This document shows, piece by piece, positions 1-6,742 of a DNA stretch of 19,685 nt. Source of the DNA: JBQCEE01 sp051960575 (GTDB taxonomy: Bacteria > Actinomycetota > Actinomycetes > Mycobacteriales > Jatrophihabitantaceae); NCBI RefSeq assembly GCF_051960575.1, contig NZ_JBQCEE010000409.1, positions 1 through 19,685 of the forward strand, in the 5' to 3' direction. Both the position numbers and the translations under genes were made by a program. The notes below the pieces were generated by a model. It was not told where the DNA came from and did no database searches. It saw only the letters and a program-made list of their open reading frames with translations. Position 1 is the first letter of the stretch. Each line of letters begins with the position of its first letter.

Positions 1-133
1 CATAACGGTCGCGGGGACGTCGTAACGGCGGAGCGGGCGTACTCGGGTGCCCAACCTGGGCTGGGCCCAGCATCATGTACGCGAAGCGGTAGAACCAGTT
101 GTGGGTGAATCGTTCCTTCGACACGTCTCGCAT
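1..133 (-). CDS. Unrecognised small protein, N-terminal part only (runs off left edge)
   Basis: An open frame starts with ATG at 131-133 on the minus strand and stays open for 44 codons to the window edge. A clean AGGAG Shine-Dalgarno lies seven bases upstream (141-145), the best reason to call it real. The visible protein begins MRDVSKERFTHNWFYRF and continues with an aromatic stretch, the motif GPAQVG, then a Pro/Arg-rich part. I do not recognise the family and assign no function. It points the same way as the cobalamin operon but starts almost 600 bases after that operon's last stop, with a hairpin and a CRP-like palindrome between, so it probably has its own promoter. The C-terminus is outside the window. 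A non-coding alternative cannot be excluded for so short a piece. Confidence 0.5.
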   Translation of the reverse strand, partial: MRDVSKERFTHNWFYRFAYMMLGPAQVGHPSTPAPPLRRPRDRY

Positions 134-140
134 CTTGGAT

Positions 141-145
141 CTCCT
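141..145 (-). promoter_or_regulatory. Shine-Dalgarno AGGAG for the gene at 1-133
   Basis: On the minus strand the bases read AGGAG, then seven bases, then ATG at 131-133. This is near-ideal spacing. It decides the start of an otherwise weakly supported gene. Confidence 0.55.
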
Positions 146-204
146 CTGTCTGAACGGAGGGGGCGGCTGCGTACGGATCGCCCTCGCCGCATCCCTAGAA
201 GTAT

Positions 205-220
205 TGTGGTCGCAATCACA
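205..220. promoter_or_regulatory. Possible CRP/GlxR-type operator
   Basis: The 16-mer TGTGGTCGCAATCACA matches nine of the ten fixed positions of the CRP-family consensus TGTGA-N6-TCACA. It is palindromic apart from two pairs. It sits 72 bases upstream of the small gene starting at 133, a plausible place for a regulator. A chance match this good is expected rarely in 700 bases but could well occur somewhere in 20 kb, so the position is what makes it interesting. No convincing -35/-10 pair was found beside it. The bound regulator is inferred only from the consensus. Confidence 0.3.
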
Positions 221-270
221 CTTCGTCGGGAATTCGTCGGCGGTTCCACCCCACGTGTCTCGCGATCGCC

Positions 271-286
271 GCCAGCTTCGGCTGGC
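271..286. terminator. UUCG-tetraloop hairpin, possible terminator
   Basis: GCCAGC-TTCG-GCTGGC is a perfect six-pair stem closed by C(UUCG)G on the plus strand, one of the most stable RNA tetraloops. On the minus strand the same stem carries a CGAA loop. There is no T-tract on either side. It lies between the end of bluB-cobT and the small gene at 1-133 and could separate the two transcripts, but it is 430 bases from the bluB-cobT stop. It could equally be a chance hairpin in GC-rich DNA. Confidence 0.25.
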
Positions 287-716
287 CGGAGCATCAGCGA
301 GAATTCGGAGTGCGCGCGCCCGCGGCGGCGGTCAACGCCGTGAGCAGGCGCGCCCACGGCCGACGAGAACCGCTACGTCATCGGCATGGTCGTGCATATG
401 GACTTTCCAAGGTCGAGGCATAGGTGCGCAGGCCGTTCGATTTGTGAACTGGCGAAGCAGGCCCAGGCGTGATAAGTCGTTGAGAACCTTGACCTGGTGG
501 GCGCCAGAAGTCGTCGTGGCAGTCAGGCCTTCGGACGTTGACGTGCTGGCGGCTGAGGCTTGGTCTTCGCGGCGTTGGCTGCGTCAGGGACTGTGTCGGC
601 GTGCCCCAGGTGGTGTCCGGGGCTCACTCCTTCGATTGCGCCAGATGAGGCATCCGACGTTGGTGTCGAGTGAGACAGGAAGGCATGGTCGCCGCTCGGG
701 CACTTCCAAGTACGAC

Positions 717-2399
717 TCATTGTATGCGTCCTGCGCTTGCTCGGAGGCGAAGGGCAGTGCGTAGAAGTTGCGCGGCGAGGACGGCTCCAACGCCTTCTCC
801 CGCGCGAAGCCGCAGATCGAGCAGCGGTTCGAGACCAAGCTCCAAGAGCACGGCGGCATGCGCGGACTCGCGGCTGCATTGACCCGCGATGAGGTACGCC
901 TGGACGGCTGGCTCGGCACGTACGGCGAGTAAACCGGCGACGGAGGTGACGAGTCCGTCCAACACCACTGGCCGTCCTGCGGCGGTGGCGCCCAGGCATA
1001 CGCCGGCGAGCACGGCGATGTCGGGGCCACCGAGCGCCGCGAGCAGCACGTGCGGATCGCGACGGTTGAGCGGCCTGGTGCGGGCGAGTGCCGCGCCGAC
1101 GACCTCGAGTTTGCGGCCGAGTACGGCGGCGTCGGCGCCGGCGCCCAGACCCACGACCTGGTCGGGTGGCAGGTCGAGCAGTTTGGCGGCCAGTGCCGCC
1201 GCAACGGTCGTGTTGCCGATGCCGACTTCGCCGAGGCACACGAGCCCTGTGCCGGCGCGGCCGAGGACGATTCCCTCGCCGAGTAGCCGCTCGACATCCG
1301 CATTGCTGAGTCCGTCGGTGCTGACGAGGTCACCTGGCGTGTCAGCGCGCGCCCGGTATGCCCGGACGGCGAGGTTGGCTTCACGGGCCGTCGTCGCGCC
1401 GACCGCGTCGCCGGCGAGCGTTGCGCGGTACACGTCGTCTGTCACCGTTGAGGGGTAGGCGCTGACGCCATGCCGAGTGACCGGGTGGTCGGCGGCGACG
1501 ATGATCAGCTCGGCTGGCAGGTCGGCGCAATCCGGGGCCACAGCCAGCGCCCGGTCGACGGCGCGGTCGAGCACGCCGAGCGAGCCGGGCGAAGACAGGA
1601 GGTCGTCGCCGCTGTCGCGGGCGTGCACGACAGCGTGCGGTGGCGGGCCGGCCAGATGCGATGGCGGCGGCGGCGGCGCATCGTCGGTCCGCCAGCGTTC
1701 CCGCAGCACCACTGTGTCGAGGGGAAGGCGGCGTGACCAGCCGTGGCGCTCGAGCCCCGGTGTGGGTGGCCGCTCGTCCGGCCAGCCGAGACAGAGCCAG
1801 CCGAGGGTCGAGACACCGTCGGGCAGTCCGAGCAGATCGGCGAGGTCGTCCGGTCGGAAGAGCGTCACCCAGCCGAGACCGAGGCCGGCGGCTCGTGCAG
1901 CGAGCCAGATGTTCTGGATCGCGCACGCGCAACTCCAGAGGTCCGTGTCGGGGAAGGTGGCGCGGCCGAGGACACCGCCGGCGGGGGCCGTTCGGTCGCA
2001 CGCGACGACGATGCCGATGGGGGCCTCGCGGATGCCCTCGAGTTGTAGGTCGAGGAGCCGGGCCCGCCGATCGGGCGTCAACAGGTCGGCCTGCCGAAGC
2101 CGTTCCCGGTCGGCGAGCAGGGCGGCGCGGTCCCGGGTCGCCTGCTCGGCGACGACGATGAACCGCCACGGCTGTGAGTGCCCCACCGACGGTGCGTGAT
2201 GTCCGGCGTCAAGGACGTCGCGCAGCAGTGCCTCCGGTACCGGGTCGGGCCGGTAGCGGCGCACGTCGCGGCGTGCGGCGATCACCCGGCGCAGCGCGTC
2301 GATGGTCGTCGGGTCGAAGGCCCAGCCCGTCGGATCCGCGGCACGCTCGGCTGCGGAGCTCGGATCGCCGATCAACGGAACAGGACGCTGGTAGTTCAC
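717..2399 (-). CDS. bluB-cobT: BluB-CobT fusion: DMB synthase / nicotinate-nucleotide-DMB phosphoribosyltransferase
   Basis: A 560-residue two-domain enzyme for the lower ligand. Residues 1-240 match BluB, the flavin-dependent oxygenase-like enzyme that cleaves reduced FMN to 5,6-dimethylbenzimidazole. Visible motifs are RRDVRRYRPDPVP (43-55), HHAPSVGHSQPWRF (67-80) and CAIQNIWLAARAAGLGLGW (159-177). A Pro-rich linker (241-255) leads to CobT, which attaches DMB to the ribose phosphate of nicotinate mononucleotide. CobT motifs are HGVSAYP (310-316), GEVGIGNTT (390-398) and the catalytic-Glu region AGEGVGA (533-539, E535). The start is a GTG overlapping the stop of cobC-cobA as GTGA. The CobT part, about 305 residues, is shorter than the usual 350 and ends soon after the GEG motif. 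Its last 30 codons have unusually A/T-rich third positions, and it lacks the usual C-terminal tail. It is the last gene of the operon. Confidence 0.95.
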   Translation of the reverse strand: MNYQRPVPLIGDPSSAAERAADPTGWAFDPTTIDALRRVIAARRDVRRYRPDPVPEALLRDVLDAGHHAPSVGHSQPWRFIVVAEQATRDRAALLADRERLRQADLLTPDRRARLLDLQLEGIREAPIGIVVACDRTAPAGGVLGRATFPDTDLWSCACAIQNIWLAARAAGLGLGWVTLFRPDDLADLLGLPDGVSTLGWLCLGWPDERPPTPGLERHGWSRRLPLDTVVLRERWRTDDAPPPPPSHLAGPPPHAVVHARDSGDDLLSSPGSLGVLDRAVDRALAVAPDCADLPAELIIVAADHPVTRHGVSAYPSTVTDDVYRATLAGDAVGATTAREANLAVRAYRARADTPGDLVSTDGLSNADVERLLGEGIVLGRAGTGLVCLGEVGIGNTTVAAALAAKLLDLPPDQVVGLGAGADAAVLGRKLEVVGAALARTRPLNRRDPHVLLAALGGPDIAVLAGVCLGATAAGRPVVLDGLVTSVAGLLAVRAEPAVQAYLIAGQCSRESAHAAVLLELGLEPLLDLRLRAGEGVGAVLAAQLLRTALRLRASAGRIQ

Positions 2400-4168
2400 G
2401 GGTGGTCCAGGTCGAGTCCGGCGACGGCGCCGATGACGGCGATCGCGGGCGGGGCCGTCGCGGCCGCGGCGGCGTCGTCCGCAACCCTGCCGAGGCTGCT
2501 GCGCAACTCGCGTTGCGCGGAGGTCCCGGCGTCGCTGACCACGGCGGCCGGCGTGGTTGCGGGCAGGCCGGCGGCAAGCAGCTCGCTCGCGATCGCGGGG
2601 AGGGTGGCCACGCCCATGAGGATGACGAGGGTCATGCCGGAGCAGGCCAGCGCGGTCCAGTCGACGAGGCTCTGTGGATGGCCTGGCGGGAGATGCCCTG
2701 ACACGACAGTGAAGCCGTGCGTCATGCCGCGATGGGTGACCGGGATGCGCATCGCAGCCGGCCCGGCGATGGCGCTGGACACACCGGGCAGCACCTGGAC
2801 GGGCACCCCGGCCGCGGCACAGGCTTCGATCTCTTCGCCGCCGCGCCCGAAGACGAACGGATCACCGCCCTTGAGTCGGACGACCGTCCGTCCGGCGCGC
2901 GCGTGTCCGATGAGGTGTTCGTTGATGACCTCCTGCGGCATCGCGCGTCCACGGGGGTTCTTGGCAGCGTCGATCACCTCGACGCGCCTGCCGACGTGCT
3001 CGATCAGTTCGAGCGGGGCGAGACGGTCGGCCACGATGACGTCGGCTCGTTGCAGCGCGAGTAGCCCGTCCAGCGTGATGCTTCCCGTCGCGCCCGGCCC
3101 GCCGCCGACGAGGATCACCCGGCCGACTCGTTCCAGCGAAGACTGCACGCCACTGGCCATGCCGTCGAGCACGGCGAACAGCCGGTCGGACGCTGTCTCG
3201 TCGCGGACCACGACGCGCACCCACCCGGCTTCGGGCAGCTCCGCGAACGTGCCGGCGGGCGCTACTGCGATGCCATGACGCAGCAGCTCGTTCTGCAGGT
3301 GCGGGCGATCGGGATGACGGGCGAGCACGAACGGCGCGACGCCGTCGAGGGCCACGAAGCCACGATTGAGCAGCCCGGCGAGCAGGCGACTGCGTGAGGC
3401 GGCAAGCTGCTCGGCGCGGACGGCGGCTTCTTGCTGTGCGCGCGGGGTGGAGCAGGCCGTGGCTGCGGCGATCGCCGGGGACGACACGGATCGACCTGGT
3501 TGGACATGCGCGCAGCGGGCGATCGCGGCCGGATCGCCGATCAGGTAGGCGATGGGCAGTCCCGCGAGGCCCCAGATCGTGGTCGGCGACCGGACAGCCA
3601 GCAGGCCGCCGACGTCGGCGGCATCAATGAGCGACTCGGGCTCGCCGGGAACGGCGTCGAGCAGCGTCTCGTCGACGAGCAGCAACCGTCCCGGGCGACG
3701 CAACGCGGCCAGCTCCTCCTGACGGTGCAGCCTGCCGGTCGGTCCGCCGGGATTGCCGACGACCACCAGGGTGCAATGGTCGGGGATGTCGTCGGCGCGC
3801 AGTGCAGCGCCCGGGCGCACGACGATCCGCTGCACCTCCCAGCCGGCTGTCCGCAGCGCCAGCTCCGACTCATCGGTTCGGGGATGGACGACCGCAGCAC
3901 AACCGCGCGGCAGGCTGTGTGCAACCACGGTGAACGCCTCGGCGGCGCCGGCGGTCAGGAGGACCTCGGTCGGCTGTCGGCCGTGCCGCGCGGCCACGGC
4001 AGCGGTGGCCGTGCCTGGGTCAGGCGCGGCGTCGAGGCGGGCACAGGCCGAGACCACCGCGGCGCTCAGCCAGGGCGGCGGCGGTTCGTGGCAGTCGTCG
4101 CCGGCGAGGTCGAGCAGATGGCGAGGCGCCACCTCGCGACGGCGATCCAGGTCGACGGCGGCCGTCAT
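2396..4168 (-). CDS. cobC-cobA: CobC-CobA fusion: PLP-fold CobC-like domain / uroporphyrinogen-III C-methyltransferase
   Basis: A 590-residue fusion. Residues 1-340 have the fold-type I aminotransferase layout of CobC/CobD, the L-threonine-phosphate decarboxylase making the aminopropanol arm: NPGGPTG (139-145), LLVDETLLD (163-171), IWGLAGLPIAY (198-208) and a C-terminal WVRVVVRD. At the position of the PLP Schiff-base lysine the protein has Thr197 (RSPTTIWG instead of the usual S-x-T-K-x-W-G), so catalysis by this half is doubtful. Residues 348-590 are a SUMT/CobA domain that methylates uroporphyrinogen III at C2 and C7 to precorrin-2: VGGGPGATGSITLDG (354-368), VVRLKGGDPFVFGRGGEE (429-446) and PVTHRG (476-481). 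ATG at 4168 overlaps the cbiX stop as ATGA. The frame is open far upstream, but that part shadows cbiX and cobH. The CobA call is near certain. The CobC call is by fold and context. Confidence 0.93.
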   Translation of the reverse strand: MTAAVDLDRRREVAPRHLLDLAGDDCHEPPPPWLSAAVVSACARLDAAPDPGTATAAVAARHGRQPTEVLLTAGAAEAFTVVAHSLPRGCAAVVHPRTDESELALRTAGWEVQRIVVRPGAALRADDIPDHCTLVVVGNPGGPTGRLHRQEELAALRRPGRLLLVDETLLDAVPGEPESLIDAADVGGLLAVRSPTTIWGLAGLPIAYLIGDPAAIARCAHVQPGRSVSSPAIAAATACSTPRAQQEAAVRAEQLAASRSRLLAGLLNRGFVALDGVAPFVLARHPDRPHLQNELLRHGIAVAPAGTFAELPEAGWVRVVVRDETASDRLFAVLDGMASGVQSSLERVGRVILVGGGPGATGSITLDGLLALQRADVIVADRLAPLELIEHVGRRVEVIDAAKNPRGRAMPQEVINEHLIGHARAGRTVVRLKGGDPFVFGRGGEEIEACAAAGVPVQVLPGVSSAIAGPAAMRIPVTHRGMTHGFTVVSGHLPPGHPQSLVDWTALACSGMTLVILMGVATLPAIASELLAAGLPATTPAAVVSDAGTSAQRELRSSLGRVADDAAAAATAPPAIAVIGAVAGLDLDHP

Positions 4169-5091
4169 CGCCGCTCCGCCGGCGCCGGCTCGTGCTCGTG
4201 GTGGTGCGCGTGGCCGTGGTGGTGTGAGTGCCCGTGGTCGTCCGCCGGGTGATAGTGCGGCGTCTGCGGCTGACCGACACGGTGGTCGAAGCCGGGCAGC
4301 GCCGTGCGGTACATGCAGGTATCGCAGTTCATCCGGATGTCTCCGGCAATCGCCTCGGCGTACCGCTCGAGCACCAGCGTCGCGAGCTCCTCGCAGTCGC
4401 CGATGACGCCGGCGACGTCGATGGCCAGCGAAGGGTGCGCGGCGGCGTACTCGTGGGTCTGCGCCACGATCCGGTCGGGGAGCACGCCGCTGAACAGGAA
4501 GTACGGGGCGACGACGATGCGCTCGGCGCCGAGTCGGCGCAGTCGCTCGAGGCCGGCGGGGACGCTGGGCTCGGCCAGGCTGATGTAGGCCGGCTGCACG
4601 TCGGCCCAGCCGCGGCCCTCCCAGAGCAGCCGCGCCACCTTGGCGATCTCGGCGTTCGCGTCCGGGTCGGTGGAGCCGCGACCGACCAGCAGGACGTGCG
4701 TCCCTTCCCGCGTGGGGGACGCGGCGTCGATGCGCTGGGTCAGGATCCGCTGCAGCAACGGGTGCGGCCCGAGCGGACGGCCGTAGCGGTAGGTCATGCC
4801 CGGGTGCCGGAGCTGCTCGCGCAGCAGCGCGGCGGGGATGTCGCCCTTGCCGTGCCCGGCTGCTGCGAGGACCAGTGGCACCGCCGACATCGCAGGGTGG
4901 CCGGCTTCGACCAATCTCCCGACGGCGTCGCCGACGGGAGGGTCGGACAGTTCGATGAAGCCGCCGGCCGCGGCGGGGTACGGCGCGTCGGGGCGGCGGC
5001 GCAGCCGCTCGATGAAGGCCGTGAACTCGGCGACCCCGGCAGCGCTTCTGGTGCCGTGTCCGACGACGAGCAGGGCGCGGGCGTCCGTCAT
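4165..5091 (-). CDS. cbiX: Sirohydrochlorin cobaltochelatase, long form (CbiX)
   Basis: A 308-residue two-lobed chelatase expected to insert Co(II) into sirohydrochlorin, the early-cobalt step. The N-terminal lobe has VVGHGTR with His12 and AAAGHGKGD with His80, the usual metal-binding pair. The C-terminal lobe begins LLVGRGSTDPDAN. Near the end is MNCDTC, an exact MXCXXC motif of the kind known to hold a [4Fe-4S] centre in long CbiX proteins, followed by YRTALPGF. The last 30 residues are a His/Asp-rich tail with 12 histidines within 23 residues, a likely cobalt store or delivery site. ATG overlaps the cobH stop as ATGA and has a strong AGGAGG seven bases upstream. A siroheme-directed iron chelatase is an alternative, but the tail and operon favour cobalt. 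Confidence 0.93.
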   Translation of the reverse strand: MTDARALLVVGHGTRSAAGVAEFTAFIERLRRRPDAPYPAAAGGFIELSDPPVGDAVGRLVEAGHPAMSAVPLVLAAAGHGKGDIPAALLREQLRHPGMTYRYGRPLGPHPLLQRILTQRIDAASPTREGTHVLLVGRGSTDPDANAEIAKVARLLWEGRGWADVQPAYISLAEPSVPAGLERLRRLGAERIVVAPYFLFSGVLPDRIVAQTHEYAAAHPSLAIDVAGVIGDCEELATLVLERYAEAIAGDIRMNCDTCMYRTALPGFDHRVGQPQTPHYHPADDHGHSHHHGHAHHHEHEPAPAERR

Positions 5092-5687
5092 GATTTGTCC
5101 TCCTGGTAGAGCAGGGCGTTGAGGGCGGCGGCGGCCACAGCCGAGCCGCCCTTCTCACTGACATTGCTGAGGCTCGGGATGTCGGCCGCGCGCAGCGCCG
5201 CCTTCGATTCGGCCGCGCCGACGAACCCGACCGGCAGGCCGACGACCAGCGCAGGGCGGGCGTCCAGGATGAGCAGTTCGAACAGCGCGGTCGGTGCGCA
5301 GCCGACCACCCACACCGCTCCGGCGCCCACCTCGTCCAGCGCGACGCGCACAGCGGCCGCCGACCGGGTGATGCCGTACTGCGCCGCCAGCTGCGCGGAG
5401 CGCGGATCCTGGACGCGGCAGACCACGTCGCCGAGCAGATCGCGCCGGGTGATCCCGGCCGAGACCATCTCGACATCGGTGACGACCTGTCGACCGTTGC
5501 GGAGCGCGTCGTGGCCGGCGACGAGCGCGGCCTCGTCGCACACCAGGTCGGTGACGTAGTCGAGATCGGCGCTCGCGTGCACCACCCGCTCCGTCACCGC
5601 CCTGGTCAGTGGCGGCAGCGTCGACAGGTCGACCCGGGACCGGAGGATCCGGTAGGACTCCGTCTCGATCGGATGCACGGACCTCAT
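5088..5687 (-). CDS. cobH: Precorrin-8X methylmutase (CobH/CbiC)
   Basis: A 199-residue protein of normal family length. It moves the methyl group from C11 to C12, turning precorrin-8X (or its cobalt form) into hydrogenobyrinic (or cobyrinic) acid. Visible are IETESYRILRSRVD at the start, VVHASAD with the catalytic histidine His37, GFVGAAESKAALR and the C-terminal SEKGGSAVAAAALNALL. ATG overlaps the permease stop as ATGA, and AGGAGGG lies three bases upstream (5691-5697). It sits between the cobalt permease and cbiX, away from the other corrin-ring genes of the operon. Confidence 0.96.
   Translation of the reverse strand: MRSVHPIETESYRILRSRVDLSTLPPLTRAVTERVVHASADLDYVTDLVCDEAALVAGHDALRNGRQVVTDVEMVSAGITRRDLLGDVVCRVQDPRSAQLAAQYGITRSAAAVRVALDEVGAGAVWVVGCAPTALFELLILDARPALVVGLPVGFVGAAESKAALRAADIPSLSNVSEKGGSAVAAAALNALLYQEDKS
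5099..5104 (-). promoter_or_regulatory. Strong AGGAGG Shine-Dalgarno for cbiX inside cobH
   Basis: A perfect AGGAGG lies in the last codons of cobH, seven bases before the cbiX ATG. Most other junctions of this operon have only partial purine-rich sites, so cbiX may be translated more strongly than coupling alone would give. Confidence 0.6.
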
Positions 5688-6742
5688 GTGCCCTCCTCGC
5701 GCCCGTAGCGGAAGCGCCAGAGCAGCACGGCGCTGCTCCAGGCGGCGACGAACAGCGCGACGATGAGGTAGCCGAGCAGTTCGAAGTGGTCGGCGAGGCC
5801 GCCGTACCAGTGCAGCCAGCCGACGTGCAGGTGGTCGACGAGCGCGCCGGCGAGGTAGACCGATGCGACGAAGAGCCCGACGACGACGGTGATGCCAGTG
5901 GTGGCGACGTTGTAGTAGAGCCGCCGCCCCGGCTGGCCGGAGGCCCAGGAGTACACCCTCGACATGATCAAGCTGTCGGCGGTGTCGAACATCGACATGC
6001 CCGCCGCGAACAGCAGCGGCAATGACAGCACCGCCAGCACCGGCAGCCGACCGCCGCTGGCGGTCGAGGCCGACAGGGCCAGCAGGGTGACCTCGCTGGC
6101 GGTCTCCAGGCCGAGCCCGAACAGGAAGCCGATCGGCGCCATGTGCCATGACGAGCGGACGAGCCCTCGGGTGCGGCCTCCGAGCAGCCGGTTGACGAGA
6201 CCGCGGTTCACGAGCAGCAGGTCGACGTCGTCGGGAGCCAGACGACCGACCTTGTACTCACGCCAGAGGCCGACCAGTCCGCGGAGCACGGCGACGTTCA
6301 ACAACGCCACCAGCAGCAGGAAGACGATGGCGACCACGACCGAGACATCGCCTCCGACGGTGCGGACCCGTTGCAGGCCGGTGGTGCTCAACCGCGCCGA
6401 GGCGAGCGCCGTGATCAACGCGAGGACGAGGACGACCGCGCTGTGGCCGAGGGCGAAGAAGAACCCGACGCCGACCGGCCGTTTCCCACGCAGCACCATC
6501 AAGCGGGTCGTGTCGTCGATCGCGGCGATGTGGTCGGCGTCGAAGGCGTGCCGCATGCCGAGGACATAGGCCAGGACCCCGACGCCGGCGAAGCCGCCCG
6601 CACTGCTGAGGTCATGGGCATGCCAGAAGTACAGGGTCCAGCCGGCGATGTGCAGCGCGACGATCGCGGCGACGACACCGGCGAGGCGTGACCGCTCGGC
6701 GCGGGTCCATCTGCCTGCGGTGACGACGACGGCGTCTGTCAT
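5684..6742 (-). CDS. NiCoT-family nickel/cobalt permease
   Basis: A 352-residue integral membrane protein with about eight hydrophobic segments. The signature of nickel/cobalt transporters is clear: HAFDADH (65-71, the HX4DH motif in transmembrane segment II) followed by IAAIDDTTR, then FFFALGHSAVV, GLGLETASEV and GMSMFDTADS. Such permeases import Co(II) or Ni(II) by secondary transport. Placement inside a cobalamin operon next to cbiX makes cobalt the likely physiological ion, which is inference. ATG overlaps the ferredoxin stop as ATGA. A longer upstream frame (to 6796) is rejected because it lies in the ferredoxin gene. The loop at about 150-190 is charged and should be cytoplasmic. Confidence 0.94.
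   Translation of the reverse strand: MTDAVVVTAGRWTRAERSRLAGVVAAIVALHIAGWTLYFWHAHDLSSAGGFAGVGVLAYVLGMRHAFDADHIAAIDDTTRLMVLRGKRPVGVGFFFALGHSAVVLVLALITALASARLSTTGLQRVRTVGGDVSVVVAIVFLLLVALLNVAVLRGLVGLWREYKVGRLAPDDVDLLLVNRGLVNRLLGGRTRGLVRSSWHMAPIGFLFGLGLETASEVTLLALSASTASGGRLPVLAVLSLPLLFAAGMSMFDTADSLIMSRVYSWASGQPGRRLYYNVATTGITVVVGLFVASVYLAGALVDHLHVGWLHWYGGLADHFELLGYLIVALFVAAWSSAVLLWRFRYGREEGT

Larger units (their letters stand above)
134..716. other. Gene-poor stretch downstream of the cobalamin operon
   Basis: No convincing intact gene is visible. The stretch is noticeably richer in A/T codons and bases than the operon. On the minus strand, 335-583 is open for about 83 codons and reads in part like protein (for example QVKVLNDLSRLGLLRQF). 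It has no start with a ribosome site and no family I recognise, so it may be a decayed gene fragment. A plus-strand open frame at 99-764 overlaps the ribosome site of the gene at 1-133 and the end of bluB-cobT, and its arginine- and serine-rich translation looks like a shadow. The hairpin at 271-286 and the palindrome at 205-220 lie here. Confidence 0.5.

Noticed and set aside
345..410. Fragment MHDHADDVAVLV as a UxaA/SAF-domain remnant
   Set aside because: The resemblance to SAF-domain starts is a handful of residues and the frame stops soon after, too little to call.
99..764. Plus-strand open frame of 221 codons
   Set aside because: It overlaps the ribosome site of the minus-strand gene at 1-133 and the end of bluB-cobT. 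Its translation is rich in Arg/Ser/Trp without family features, as expected of a shadow frame in GC-rich DNA.
1660..1685. GGC-repeat tract as a functional DNA repeat
   Set aside because: It codes for the Pro-rich linker between the BluB and CobT domains, which explains it fully.
4169..5476. Upstream extension of the cobC-cobA frame by 436 codons
   Set aside because: The extension is Arg-rich shadow of cbiX and cobH. The ATG at 4168 overlapping the cbiX stop fits the operon pattern and the CobC N-terminus.
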